59,700 nt of DNA, taken from assembly GCA_934590355.1 (NCBI GenBank), contig CAKTOX010000009.1:1-59700 (forward strand). Reading direction: 5' to 3'. Of this stretch, positions 1-7,926 are shown piece by piece. Made by a program: the position numbers and the translations under genes. This stretch comes from an uncultured Oscillospiraceae bacterium (GTDB taxonomy: Bacteria; Bacillota; Clostridia; Oscillospirales; Oscillospiraceae). How positions within the stretch are numbered: the stretch's first letter is position 1; every line of letters begins with the position of its first letter. Under the pieces are notes generated by a model. That model saw only the letters and a list, made by a program, of their open reading frames with translations. It had not been told where the DNA came from and searched no databases.

Positions 1-2
1 AG

Positions 3-563
3 CCCGTGCCCTTTGTAATGGAGCTTCCGAATTACCGTATGCCGTCACTCAAGAGCGTACTGCTTCTCATGTGGGAAAAGGCGTGGGATTTCATTCGCCG
101 CGCGTTCACGATAATTTTTGCCGCGACCATCGTTATCTGGTTCCTGCAAACCTTTGATACCCGCCTTAACGTCGTCGGCAGCGGCAGCACCGACAGCCTT
201 CTTGCCATCATCGGTACCTGGATAGCGCCCGTGTTCGCTCCGCTCGGCTTCGGAGATTGGCGCGTTGCGACTGCGCTTCTGACGGGACTTATGGCAAAGG
301 AAGCGGTCATAAGCACGCTCGGCGTGCTCATGAACGTCGGCGCGAACCTCGGCAGTGCGGCTCTGGGAGTGCTCTTCACGACCCGTTCGGCGCTGAGCTT
401 CCTCGTGTTCTGCCTGCTCTATACGCCCTGTGTCGCGGCTCTGGCCGCCTTCCGGCGCGAAATGGGCAGCGGGGTCAAAACCGCGCTCGTCGTGCTGTCG
501 CAGTGCTGCGTGGCGTGGCTCGCGGCGTTTGTGGTCTATACTCTTATCGGGGTGATATTCTGA
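3..563 (+). CDS. feoB: Ferrous iron transport protein B, C-terminal part
   Basis: This is the last ~187 codons of FeoB, the GTP-driven ferrous iron permease of the cytoplasmic membrane; the N-terminal G domain lies outside the window. The reading frame is open from base 3. The segment opens with the FeoB signature PFVMELPNYRMPS, followed by a long hydrophobic helix (FTIIFAATIVIWFLQTF), the conserved GLMAKEAVISTLGVL region and two further membrane segments. It ends normally (TLIGVIF, stop). The small Cys-rich gene 2 bp downstream is the usual FeoB companion, so the two are almost certainly one iron-uptake operon. The assignment is secure; only the missing N-terminus prevents judging the whole protein. 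Confidence 0.95.
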   Translation, partial: PVPFVMELPNYRMPSLKSVLLLMWEKAWDFIRRAFTIIFAATIVIWFLQTFDTRLNVVGSGSTDSLLAIIGTWIAPVFAPLGFGDWRVATALLTGLMAKEAVISTLGVLMNVGANLGSAALGVLFTTRSALSFLVFCLLYTPCVAALAAFRREMGSGVKTALVVLSQCCVAWLAAFVVYTLIGVIF

Positions 564-564
564 T

Positions 565-702
565 ATGGAGATCATAATTCTCGCTCTGCTTGCGTTGTGG
601 CTCTTTTTAGCCATACGCAGCATCAAAAAGGGACGCGGCTGCTGCGGCAAATGCTCCGGCTGCAAGGGAAACGGCGATTCCTGCAAAAACTGCAAAAAAT
701 AA
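565..702 (+). CDS. FeoB-associated Cys-rich small membrane protein
   Basis: A 45-residue protein begins 1 base after the feoB stop codon. It has one N-terminal membrane helix (IIILALLALWLFLAI), then a basic turn and a Cys-rich tail with six Cys in GCCGKCSGC and SCKNC. This matches the FeoB-associated Cys-rich membrane protein family of Firmicutes, which sits directly after feoB and is thought to help iron delivery or pore function, though its exact role is not established. The Shine-Dalgarno-like GGGGTGA lies inside the end of feoB, suggesting translational coupling. A terminator follows within 5 bases. Confidence 0.85.
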   Translation: MEIIILALLALWLFLAIRSIKKGRGCCGKCSGCKGNGDSCKNCKK

Positions 703-705
703 GTG

Positions 706-737
706 CAAACGCTCGGGCCGTGCGGCTCGGGCGTTTG
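706..737 (+). terminator. Intrinsic terminator of the feoB operon
   Basis: The arms CAAACGCTCGGGCCG and CGGCTCGGGCGTTTG pair over 15 positions with two G-U pairs. A short T-rich stretch (TATATTTG) follows. It lies just after the Cys-rich gene and ends the iron operon. Confidence 0.75.
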
Positions 738-794
738 TATATTTGTGCCCGCCGCGGTCAACAATATAGATAAATTCCGATAGGAGGTTTATCT

Positions 795-1496
795 ATGCAA
801 AACGAAAAAAGCGGCAGACTTGACAGGTTTTTTGCCGGCAAGGGCTTTTACATAGTCCTTGCGCTATGTGTTATCGTGATTGGAATATCGGCCTACAGCC
901 TCGCCGCGAGGCAGACTGCGCTCCCCGATGTGAACGGTGAGCTTAGCCTGAGTAACCCCACACGACCGCCGCAGCCGAGCGAACTGCCCGAGGTGAGCAG
1001 CGAGCCGCCGCAGCCGGTCGATGCCGAAACGGGGGAGGATATAGTCGCAGCGGGCACGTGGGAGCAGGATGATGTTTGGGTCGCACCCGATTCATGGTTT
1101 TGGCCCGTGTCGGGCGAAATTGAGCGCGGCTACACCGTCGATGCTCTTGCATATGACGTGACCATGGCGGACTGGCGCACGCATGACGGCGTGGACATTC
1201 TCGCGCAGCAGGGCGAGGTGGTCATAGCCGCGGCCGACGGCACGGTCGAGAGCGTGCATCAGGATGATCTTTACGGCACGACCGTCGTCATAGACCACGG
1301 CGCCGGCATGAAAACGAGCTATTGCAATCTTGCCGATACCCCGACCGTCTCTCCGGGCGACACCGTCAAGGGCGGAGACGTCATAGGCTCGGTCGGAAAA
1401 ACAGCGATATGCGAGATAGGGCAGGGCAGCCATATGCACTTTGCAATGAGCCGCGACGGCAAGAGCGTTGACCCCTTAAATTACCTGCCGATATGA
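795..1496 (+). CDS. M23 (LytM) family metallopeptidase, SpoIIQ-like
   Basis: A 233-residue protein with a short cytoplasmic N-terminus, one membrane helix (FYIVLALCVIVIGISAYSL, ~19-37), a Pro/Glu-rich linker (~55-90) and a C-terminal LytM domain (~100-230). Both metal-binding motifs are visible: HDGVD (H130, D134) and HMH (H213, H215). The layout and size match SpoIIQ of Clostridia, the forespore membrane protein that meets SpoIIIAH during engulfment, and the intact site suggests it can bind zinc as clostridial SpoIIQ does, unlike B. subtilis SpoIIQ. A housekeeping cell-wall endopeptidase is the alternative. It starts after a clear AGGAGG. GTATA at 737-741 followed by GG at 756 faintly resembles a sigma-F promoter, but this is weak. 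Confidence 0.85.
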   Translation: MQNEKSGRLDRFFAGKGFYIVLALCVIVIGISAYSLAARQTALPDVNGELSLSNPTRPPQPSELPEVSSEPPQPVDAETGEDIVAAGTWEQDDVWVAPDSWFWPVSGEIERGYTVDALAYDVTMADWRTHDGVDILAQQGEVVIAAADGTVESVHQDDLYGTTVVIDHGAGMKTSYCNLADTPTVSPGDTVKGGDVIGSVGKTAICEIGQGSHMHFAMSRDGKSVDPLNYLPI

Positions 1497-1532
1497 ATTA
1501 ACGGATTTTTTGAAGAAAATCAAAAAAAGATG

Positions 1533-1561
1533 TTGACAATCTGAGCTGTGTCTTGTATAAT
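1533..1561 (+). promoter_or_regulatory. Promoter of the tRNA-Met/tRNA-Glu unit
   Basis: TTGACA at 1533-1538 and TATAAT at 1556-1561 with a 17-bp spacer, a perfect vegetative promoter 22 bp before tRNA-Met. Confidence 0.9.
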
Positions 1562-1583
1562 TCCAATTGCTCATTTGAGAAAT

Positions 1584-1660
1584 GGCGGCATAGCTCAGTT
1601 GGCTAGAGCATGCGGTTCATACCCGCAGTGTCCCCGGTTCGAATCCAGGTGCCGCTACCA
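1584..1660 (+). tRNA. tRNA-Met (CAT), elongator type
   Basis: Cloverleaf with acceptor GGCGGCA/TGCCGCT, anticodon stem TGCGG/CCGCA, loop TTCATAC (anticodon CAT), T-loop TTCGAAT and an encoded CCA. The initiator hallmarks (three G-C pairs at the base of the anticodon stem, unpaired position 1-72) are absent, and the ends resemble Bacillus elongator tRNA-Met, so elongator Met fits better than tRNA-fMet or tRNA-Ile2. The T stem has one C-A mismatch (1635 with 1647). Confidence 0.92.
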
Positions 1661-1697
1661 AACAAGGCGCAGATATCACTACCTGCGCCTTTATTTC

Positions 1698-1772
1698 GGC
1701 CCGTTGGTCAAGCGGTTAAGACACCGCCCTTTCACGGCGGTAACATGGGTTCGATTCCCGTACGGGTCACCA
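1698..1772 (+). tRNA. tRNA-Glu (TTC)
   Basis: Acceptor GGCCCGT/ACGGGTC, anticodon stem CCGCC/GGCGG around loop CTTTCAC (anticodon TTC), T-loop TTCGATT and an encoded CCA. It lies 37 bp after tRNA-Met, probably on the same transcript. Confidence 0.95.
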
Positions 1773-1773
1773 C

Positions 1774-1804
1774 AATCCGAATGCGAAAGCGTTCGGATTT
1801 TTTT
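1774..1804 (+). terminator. Terminator after tRNA-Glu
   Basis: An 11-bp stem (AATCCGAATGC with GCGTTCGGATT, one T-G pair) closed by a GAAA tetraloop and followed by TTTTT. Confidence 0.92.
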
Positions 1805-1856
1805 GTTTATCCCGCGTTATTTTTTTCATAACGGCCTCCGCGCTGAATTATACATC

Positions 1857-1885
1857 TTGTTAAATTGCCTTTTTTCTGCTAAAAT
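1857..1885 (+). promoter_or_regulatory. Promoter for the 1915-3976 gene pair
   Basis: TTGTTA at 1857-1862 and TAAAAT at 1880-1885 with a 17-bp spacer, 30 bp before the start of the membrane-anchored gene. Confidence 0.7.
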
Positions 1886-1914
1886 GAAGGAAGTCTTTGA
1901 CGGGAGGTAAGCCT

Positions 1915-2565
1915 ATGGCTGCACGGCGAAGAATTGATAAAAAGCAAAAACAAGTTTACATAATATGCGCGATCGTCACGCTCGTTATTCTCAGTGTGAT
2001 GTTCGGCATGTATAAACACAGACTCAGCCGAGTTGCGCCCGTGCTTGAAATACGGGTGGAGAACCTCGAGGCTCAGACCCCTGCCGAGGCGCAGGCGGCC
2101 TGTCGCGGCGATTATGCGCGCTTTGCCGAGGCGATGGAGGGTCACGAGGGCTGCGCGTGGGTCTGGACGGGGAAGCATAAGCTCTATCTTGTGCGGCCCG
2201 AGGCTCTTGAGATAGCGGCGTCGGCCGAGGAAACGGGCTTCACCGCGGTAAAATTCAAGACCGCAAACGGAAAAACGAAAAGCGGTTATATCATCGACCC
2301 CGCAACGGAGCCCGTGGAGCTTGGCAGGATCAAGGTCACCGACGCGCAGGAAATTAACTACGAAAGCGTCAGCATGACCGTGAGAGTCGCTCTGCGCAGC
2401 GGTGAGATAAGCTACGAAAACGCGGTCTATCTATGGGAAAAGGATACAGACCTCGTCCTCGCGGTAAGACCCGACACATACAAGACCGTCGAGGGCAGCA
2501 TAGTCAGCTTCACCGATGACGGCGGAGTGACCCACACCTGCTATATTCTCGATACTGAAATTTGA
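1915..2565 (+). CDS. Hypothetical membrane-anchored protein
   Basis: A 216-residue protein of unrecognised family. The start at 1915 is chosen because GGGAGG lies 7 bp upstream; an in-frame upstream ATG at 1897 has no ribosome binding site. A basic N-terminus (RRRIDKKQKQ) precedes one membrane helix (YIICAIVTLVILSVMFGMY, ~19-37), so the rest probably lies outside the membrane. The remainder is mixed alpha/beta, with a helix rich in Ala/Glu (~50-90) and a C-terminal strand-rich half with no obvious catalytic motif. It is 13 bp upstream of the AarF-like kinase gene and likely co-transcribed with it. No function is proposed. Confidence 0.75.
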   Translation: MAARRRIDKKQKQVYIICAIVTLVILSVMFGMYKHRLSRVAPVLEIRVENLEAQTPAEAQAACRGDYARFAEAMEGHEGCAWVWTGKHKLYLVRPEALEIAASAEETGFTAVKFKTANGKTKSGYIIDPATEPVELGRIKVTDAQEINYESVSMTVRVALRSGEISYENAVYLWEKDTDLVLAVRPDTYKTVEGSIVSFTDDGGVTHTCYILDTEI

Positions 2566-2578
2566 AGGTTGGAAACAG

Positions 2579-3976
2579 ATGGCAAATGCGGCAATGGAAA
2601 CGGGCGCTGATGCAAAGCGCCTGTTTGAGATAGTAAAGGTAATAAAAAAATATAAGATCACGCAGGGCATGAGCCCCGACGAGCTGTGCGCGATGTTTAA
2701 GGAGCTCGGCCCGACCTTCGTTAAGCTCGGTCAGCTGCTTTCGATGCACCCGGAGATAATCCCGATGGAGCACTGCAAAAAGCTCGAGGCGCTGCGCACG
2801 GATGCCTCCCGACTCGTCACAGCGCAGATACGCGAGATAGTCTCTGAGGAGTACGGAGTGCCTTGGAACAAGGTCTTTAAGCAGATAATGCCCTATCCCC
2901 TTGGTGCGGCGTCAATAGCGCAGGTGCACGAGGCGGAGCTTCTTGACGGTACGCGCGTTGCGATAAAGATCCAGCGCCCCGACATATATTCCGTCATGGA
3001 GCGCGACGTGCGCCTTATAAAGGCGGCTCTGAGCGTCGTGAAGCTCAAGAAGATAAACAACGTCATGGACATCGGCGACACGATAGACGAGGTCTGGGCG
3101 GTCGCGCAGGAGGAAATGGACTTCGAGCGCGAGGCGGATAATATCCGCCGTGTGCGTGAAAACATCGAGGGCATAAAATACGTCTATTGCCCGCGTGTGT
3201 TCGATGAGCTGTCTACCAAGCACATTCTCGTTATGGAGTATATCGGCGGCGTTGAGCTCACCGATAAGGCGGCGCTTGAGGAGTGCGGCTACGACCTTCA
3301 GGAGGTCTGCACGAAGTTCATAAATAACTACATTAAGCAGTTTGCCGAGGATAGATTTTTCCACGCCGACCCGCACCCCGGCAACGTCCGCGTCTGGGAC
3401 GGGCGCATAGTCTGGCTCGACCTCGGCATGATGGGCAGACTCACGGCAGACGATGCCGAGCTCATAAAGGTCTGCATGAAGGCAATCTTCAGCAATGACT
3501 ATCTCAGCTTTGCCGACACCGTGCTCAAGATCTGCGAGCATGACCCCGGCCTCGACCGCGAGGCGTACTACGAGCGGATGAGGGCGTATCTTGATAAATA
3601 CCGCGTCCTGTCCATGGCTCAAATGAGCAGCACGCTCGATATTTTCGCTGACCTTTACCGTATCGCGCGCGACTTCGGAATAAAGGTGCCCAAATCTCTG
3701 ACCATGTTTTGGCGCAGTCTGTCGATAATGGAGGGCACGGTCTCCGACCTTTCACCCAAAACAGACCTTGCCGCCATCATCGGCAAGCACCTTGCCGCGC
3801 AGGCGCTCGTAAAGGGTGTCGCGGGCAGCATCTCGAAGAAAATTTCGCACAAAAAGCTCATATCCGGCGGCCCGCTGAGCTATAGCGGCCATGAGCAGGA
3901 GCCCGATGAAGAGCTTTATGAAGCCGAAGAATTCGAAGAGCCCGAAGCCGAGCTCGAAGGAGATATAGAGGAATAA
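2579..3976 (+). CDS. AarF/UbiB (ABC1) family atypical kinase
   Basis: A 465-residue ABC1/UbiB-type protein-kinase-like protein. Family hallmarks are visible: the KxGQ motif in FVKLGQLLSMHPE (~50), Ala-rich loop and lysine (GAASIAQVHEAEL then VAIKIQRPD), EEMDFEREADN (~180), the catalytic loop HADPHPGN (~260) and metal-binding LDLGMMG. UbiB/ADCK members act in prenyl-quinone or lipid handling; the substrate in Firmicutes is unknown. The C-terminal membrane helices common in this family are not evident. Instead it ends in a very acidic tail of ~45 residues. It starts 13 bp after the membrane-anchored gene and ends in a bidirectional terminator. Confidence 0.9.
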   Translation: MANAAMETGADAKRLFEIVKVIKKYKITQGMSPDELCAMFKELGPTFVKLGQLLSMHPEIIPMEHCKKLEALRTDASRLVTAQIREIVSEEYGVPWNKVFKQIMPYPLGAASIAQVHEAELLDGTRVAIKIQRPDIYSVMERDVRLIKAALSVVKLKKINNVMDIGDTIDEVWAVAQEEMDFEREADNIRRVRENIEGIKYVYCPRVFDELSTKHILVMEYIGGVELTDKAALEECGYDLQEVCTKFINNYIKQFAEDRFFHADPHPGNVRVWDGRIVWLDLGMMGRLTADDAELIKVCMKAIFSNDYLSFADTVLKICEHDPGLDREAYYERMRAYLDKYRVLSMAQMSSTLDIFADLYRIARDFGIKVPKSLTMFWRSLSIMEGTVSDLSPKTDLAAIIGKHLAAQALVKGVAGSISKKISHKKLISGGPLSYSGHEQEPDEELYEAEEFEEPEAELEGDIEE

Positions 3977-4008
3977 CGAAAAACTCCCTGATTAAGGGAG
4001 TTTTTTCG
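3977..4008. terminator. Bidirectional terminator between aarF-like and Nudix genes
   Basis: AAAACTCCCT pairs with AGGGAGTTTT around loop GATTA, with A-rich and T-rich flanks so that it works on both strands. It lies between two convergent genes. Confidence 0.9.
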
Positions 4009-4527
4009 TTATATATTCAGATTATCGACGCCGTCCTTCATCTCAAAGAGAAATTCGATGAAGCTCTTCATGAAGGGAATAAACTCGCCCGAGTCTATCA
4101 TGGCGCGGACCTCGTCGAGGGTGGCCCAGCGCGCGTCCATGACCTCCTCGGGTTGAAATCTCAGCATGGAGAGGTCGATGTCCCTTTTGACAATGTAATA
4201 GTCGTCGAAGCCGTCCTCGAAGTTCACCGTGAGACGCTGGCGGGTCTCGGAAAAATCCATGTCGATGCCCAGCTCCTCAAACAGCTCGCGGTGCATCGCC
4301 TCGCGGCTCGTCTCGCCGCACAGTGCGCTGCCGCCGACGGTCACGTCCCATTTTCCGGGGAAGGTCGGCTTTTCGAGGCAGCGGCGCTGGATGAGCAGTT
4401 TGCCGTCAGAGTTGAAAATCGCAATATGAACGACCATGTGGTAAAACCCCTCGGGGTGCTTCTGCCCCCTGACGACGCTTTTTCCGGTCGGTATTCTGTC
4501 AACGCTGTATGCGTCCCATGATTCCAT
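4009..4527 (-). CDS. Nudix hydrolase
   Basis: A 172-residue Nudix protein. The Nudix box is complete: G-x5-E-x7-REL-x-EE-x-G-I, read as GSALCGE, then REL, FEELGI (~65-90). The preceding strand KLLIQRRCLEKPTFPGKWDV and the early SVVRGQKHPEGFYHMVVH resemble the isopentenyl-diphosphate-isomerase-like subgroup, but that does not fix the substrate. It probably hydrolyses a nucleoside diphosphate linked to another group. The start follows CGGAGG. It is transcribed alone, converging on the aarF-like gene, from a likely promoter at 4617-4645. Confidence 0.9.
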   Translation of the reverse strand: MESWDAYSVDRIPTGKSVVRGQKHPEGFYHMVVHIAIFNSDGKLLIQRRCLEKPTFPGKWDVTVGGSALCGETSREAMHRELFEELGIDMDFSETRQRLTVNFEDGFDDYYIVKRDIDLSMLRFQPEEVMDARWATLDEVRAMIDSGEFIPFMKSFIEFLFEMKDGVDNLNI

Positions 4528-4616
4528 TTCGAGCCTCCGTATGCTTGAACCGTGCGGCGGCGTTGCCGCCTTTTTCGTTAACGTCTGCGCAGCCTTGTGC
4601 GCTTATCACTCGCAAC

Positions 4617-4645
4617 ACATTAGCATTTTTCGCGCTCCGCGTCAA
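4617..4645 (-). promoter_or_regulatory. Putative promoter of the Nudix gene
   Basis: Read on the minus strand: TTGACG (4645-4640), 17 bp, TAATGT (4622-4617). The -35 box has one mismatch and the -10 box is weak. Confidence 0.5.
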
Positions 4646-4687
4646 GTGCCGCCAGCCCGTGAGGGGAGCTTTGGCGAAAATATTTGC

Positions 4688-4716
4688 TTTACAATGCTTT
4701 GGCGATTTGTTATAAT
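4688..4716 (+). promoter_or_regulatory. Promoter of tRNA-Arg
   Basis: TTTACA at 4688-4693, 17 bp, TATAAT at 4711-4716; the tRNA begins 18 bp later. Confidence 0.88.
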
Positions 4717-4733
4717 ACTTGGGCATTATAAAT

Positions 4734-4810
4734 GCGCCCGTAGCTCAGCTGGATAGAGTGTCAGACTCCGACTCTGAAGGTCGTGGGTTCGAATCCCGTC
4801 GGGCGTACCA
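4734..4810 (+). tRNA. tRNA-Arg (CCG)
   Basis: Acceptor GCGCCCG/CGGGCGT, anticodon stem TCAGA/TCTGA with loop CTCCGAC (anticodon CCG, reading CGG), T-loop TTCGAAT and an encoded CCA. Confidence 0.95.
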
Positions 4811-4814
4811 TTTT

Positions 4815-4862
4815 AAAACCCTGTGTTTTCAATGCTTTGCGGCATTTTGACACAGGGTTTTT
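4815..4862 (+). terminator. Compound hairpin terminator after tRNA-Arg, copy 1
   Basis: The outer stem AAAACCCTGTG/CACAGGGTTTT encloses an inner hairpin (AATGC-TTTGCG-GCATT) and is followed by TTTTT. A near-identical copy lies at 13473-13521, at the other end of the signalling module. Confidence 0.8.
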
Positions 4863-4926
4863 GCCATTTGTTTTCAAACTTTCTGCAAAATAATTCGGCT
4901 CCTGCGCAGATCATCGCAATAAGCTG

Positions 4927-4955
4927 TTGAGAATAGACAGAATATACGCTATAAT
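4927..4955 (+). promoter_or_regulatory. Promoter of the three-gene sensor/regulator operon
   Basis: TTGAGA at 4927-4932, a 17-bp spacer and TATAAT at 4950-4955, 60 bp before the first kinase-like gene. This looks constitutive. Confidence 0.8.
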
Positions 4956-5014
4956 TTAAAATGTATAAGTGTATCTAAGTGCGCAAAATAACGAAGGCGA
5001 AACGGAGTTAGCTT

Positions 5015-6679
5015 ATGACCGCAGTGAAAAAGAAAACCGTCATAACAAGCGCCATGGCTGTGCTTGCCGTGATGATCGCATACTGCTTGCGATTTGCCGG
5101 CAAGGGCAGCTTCCATCCGATGCTGTTTTCATACTTACGCAGCTTCATCTATATTGCACTGTTTGCTGCATGGGGCTTCTCCGTCCGCCAGCGGACCGTG
5201 CAAAAGCAGGTGCGCGGGTATATGACGGGCACGGCGGCGCTGCTCGTGTTCTGGATGGTGGCGCGTTCGGCGAAGTATTATATCTTTTGGCAGCCCGACG
5301 CCGTCCGCTATCTGTGGTATCTTTTCTATCTGCCCATGCTGTTCGTGCCGATGCTTGCGCTGCTTATCGCCATGTCGCTGGGAAAGCCCGACGAATATAA
5401 ATTCCCCAAGGAAGTGCTCGTGCTGTGGGCGATCTCCGGCGTACTGCTTGTGCTCGTGCTCACAAACGACCTGCACCGGTTCGTGTTTACATTCCCAAAG
5501 GACGCCGCCGTGTGGACGGACAAAAATAACGGCTACTCCGTAGGCTACTTCGCCGCTGTGGGCTGGCAGGTGGCTTGCGGACTTGCGGCACTCAATACCA
5601 TGTTCTTAAAATGCCGCGTGCAAAGGGGCAAGCTTCGCCTTCTGCCTGTTGCTCCGATGCTGCTTGCGATCGTTTACAGCGCGCTTTACTATGCCGGCGT
5701 TGATTGGCTTCTGTCCCTGTTCGGAGACATTGCGGCGTTTCAAAGCGTGATGTATATCCTGACGTTTGAGCTTTGCATCGCCTGCGGGTATATACATTCA
5801 AACAGCCGCTATGCAGACCTTTTTGCGTCCTCCGTGGGCACCTCGGCGGTGATAACCGACAAGGACTTTAACGTGCGCTTTGCGGCAGTGAACGCCGAGC
5901 CCATCTCAAAGGAAGCAATGAAAGAAGCCGCGCAGAGCCCCGTCACGACGGACGGCGGCATGACCGTTCACACCATGCCCATTGACGGCGGCTATGCCGT
6001 GTGGACGGAGGATCTGTCGGCTCTGCATGACATGAGGGAGGATTCCGAGTTTCTTGCCGACGAGCTTGCCGAAAGAAATGAAATGCTCCGCTATGAATAT
6101 AAGCGCGGGGCAAAGCGCCATAAGGTGGAGGAGCAAAACCGCCTGTACGACCTGTTGCGCTCTGCCACGCAGTCGCAGCTTGACAGCATCGCCGAGCTCA
6201 CGGGGGAATACCGAGCGCTTTCCGACACCGATCCCGACAAGTCCAAGACGCTGCTTGCCGAAATTGCCGTGCTGTGCAGCTACGTTAAGCGCCGCAAGCA
6301 TTTGGCGCTTCTTACCGACCGCGATATAAAAATAACCGCGACCGAGCTTCAAAGAGCCTTCAACGAGTCGCTCCAAACGCTGGAGCTTTTGGGAGTGCGC
6401 AGCTCGCTTTATGTAGACGATGCCCTTGCCATGCTCTCGGGCAAAACGGTCACGGCAGTGTTTGACTTTTACGAATCGGTTATTGAAGCCGATATTTTGA
6501 ATTTAACAGGCATACAGGTAAGCCTCATAAAGGCGGACGGCTTGCGCCTGACGCTGAACGTGTGCTGCAAGGCAGACCTTTCGTACCTTGCCGACGGTGC
6601 AAATATTCTCTATGAAAAAGAGGACGGCGAGGAGTATCAGCGCATCGTGTTTTTTGCGAAAGAAGGTGAGGGGAAATGA
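5015..6679 (+). CDS. 7TM histidine-kinase-like sensor with degenerate kinase core
   Basis: A 554-residue protein with about eight hydrophobic segments between ~8 and ~258 (for example VLVLWAISGVLLVLVL and FQSVMYILTFELCIACGYI), as in the N-terminal 7TM region of clostridial histidine kinases. A short PAS-like stretch (~265-325) and helical DHp-like region (~340-430) follow. The C-terminal part has an N-box-like helix, DFYESVIEAD, but no Asn-containing ATP-binding motif and no glycine-rich ATP lid, and no convincing phospho-His. I infer a sensor that feeds the true kinase encoded next, which it overlaps by 4 bp (ATGA). The start follows GGAG at 5002-5005. Homologous gene trios are, to my knowledge, common in Oscillospirales but without an assigned signal. 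Confidence 0.8.
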   Translation: MTAVKKKTVITSAMAVLAVMIAYCLRFAGKGSFHPMLFSYLRSFIYIALFAAWGFSVRQRTVQKQVRGYMTGTAALLVFWMVARSAKYYIFWQPDAVRYLWYLFYLPMLFVPMLALLIAMSLGKPDEYKFPKEVLVLWAISGVLLVLVLTNDLHRFVFTFPKDAAVWTDKNNGYSVGYFAAVGWQVACGLAALNTMFLKCRVQRGKLRLLPVAPMLLAIVYSALYYAGVDWLLSLFGDIAAFQSVMYILTFELCIACGYIHSNSRYADLFASSVGTSAVITDKDFNVRFAAVNAEPISKEAMKEAAQSPVTTDGGMTVHTMPIDGGYAVWTEDLSALHDMREDSEFLADELAERNEMLRYEYKRGAKRHKVEEQNRLYDLLRSATQSQLDSIAELTGEYRALSDTDPDKSKTLLAEIAVLCSYVKRRKHLALLTDRDIKITATELQRAFNESLQTLELLGVRSSLYVDDALAMLSGKTVTAVFDFYESVIEADILNLTGIQVSLIKADGLRLTLNVCCKADLSYLADGANILYEKEDGEEYQRIVFFAKEGEGK

Positions 6680-7926
6680 GCGCATTTTCTTCCCTGCCCG
6701 AATTCTGGCAGACAACGCTTGCGTTTGTGATGCTCGTTGAGATCGTCCTCGAGATCGGACTGTCTGTGTATCAGCTTCTGTGCAGCAATAAGCCCGCACG
6801 CAGCTTGCCGAGCATTGCGATCACGGCAGTGATGATACCGCTGCTTTTCTCGGTTTCGCAGGCAGACCCCGATAATATCGGCGACGCATTCATGCTCGAT
6901 GCGCCGTGGCTCATATTCGCCTCTGCCATTTTCCTCACGGCGGCTCATTTTGCCGCAGCTCTGCCGAGAGAATACCGCCGCAAAAAGAACGAGCTGTCGC
7001 CGTTCTCGGTCAAGGAGGCCACCGACAGGCTGCCCATGGGCGTCTGCTTTGCCGATCCGAGCGGCAGAATCATACTTTGCAACGATCTCATGCGCCGCCT
7101 GTCCTTTGCTCTTTGCGGTCACGAGCTGCAAATAAAAAGCGACATGGAAAACGCCCTGAGCGCGCCGGATAAGTCCGTTACCGTCAAGGACGACTGCTAC
7201 GTTCTGCCCGACGGTACGGTTTGGCAGTTCCGCACGCAGAGCGTCACCGTGGACGGCGACGACCGCTGGCGGCAGATAACGGCGCACAACGTGACCGAGC
7301 TGTATAACGGTCTGCGGCGGCAGGAGGAGATAAACGCGGAGCTGCGGGAGGTCAACCGCAGGCTCAGGATAATGTACGAGCGCATGGAGGACGATGTAAA
7401 GGAAAAGGAGAGCCTCGATCTGAAGGTCTATATTCACGACACCATCGGGCGAAGCCTCCTGACCATTCGAGACATTATCGGCAGCGGCGAGGACACCGAG
7501 AGAAAGCTCGAAGCCCTGCAAAACGCCGTCGGTATGCTGGCAAGCAACCGCGTCACCTCCGTCGGCACGATGCACGAGGTGCAGCAGACCGCAAAGCAGC
7601 TCGGCGTAGCCGTTGAGGTCGAGGGCTATCTTCCGCGCGATACCGCCGCCGAGGAGCTGACCGTTGCCGCCGCCAAGGAGTGCGTGACAAACTGCATTAA
7701 GCACGCAGACGGGAATGAGGTATATATCCGCATTGCCCAGCGCAATAATTGCCACGACATTACCATAACCAACAACGGCAGGGTGCCCACGGGCGCGATA
7801 AGAGAGGGCAGCGGACTTTCGGCGCTTCGCAGCAGCATTGAAAGCTGCGGCGGCGAGATGCATATTTCCCATGAGCCGCGCTTTGCGCTTCTCATCACGA
7901 TTCCCGCAAAGGAGAACGAGCTATGA
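6676..7926 (+). CDS. PAS sensor histidine kinase
   Basis: A 416-residue kinase. It has about three N-terminal membrane helices (TTLAFVMLVEIVLEIGL, SIAITAVMIPLLFSV, PWLIFASAIFLTAAHF), a PAS-like domain (~115-205, PMGVCFADPSGRIILCND), a coiled coil (~210-245), and a HisKA_3-type phospho-acceptor region with YIHDTIGRSLL (His254). The ATPase domain has an N-box (AKECVTNCIKHAD) and a G-rich motif (REGSGLSALRSSIESCGG). This is the NarX/DesK-type architecture that partners LuxR-family regulators such as the next gene. It overlaps both neighbours by 4 bp, so the three proteins are made together. The signal is unknown; it may come through the upstream 7TM protein. Confidence 0.9.
   Translation: MSAFSSLPEFWQTTLAFVMLVEIVLEIGLSVYQLLCSNKPARSLPSIAITAVMIPLLFSVSQADPDNIGDAFMLDAPWLIFASAIFLTAAHFAAALPREYRRKKNELSPFSVKEATDRLPMGVCFADPSGRIILCNDLMRRLSFALCGHELQIKSDMENALSAPDKSVTVKDDCYVLPDGTVWQFRTQSVTVDGDDRWRQITAHNVTELYNGLRRQEEINAELREVNRRLRIMYERMEDDVKEKESLDLKVYIHDTIGRSLLTIRDIIGSGEDTERKLEALQNAVGMLASNRVTSVGTMHEVQQTAKQLGVAVEVEGYLPRDTAAEELTVAAAKECVTNCIKHADGNEVYIRIAQRNNCHDITITNNGRVPTGAIREGSGLSALRSSIESCGGEMHISHEPRFALLITIPAKENEL

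Noticed and set aside
737..767. Sigma-F promoter before the M23/SpoIIQ-like gene
   Set aside because: GTATA and a later GG are present, but the spacing (14) and the rest of the -10 region fit poorly; kept only as a remark.
4734..4862. tRNA-Arg as an integration (att) site for the following 8.7 kb
   Set aside because: No copy of the tRNA 3' end is found at the right side and no integrase is present; only the terminator hairpin is repeated.
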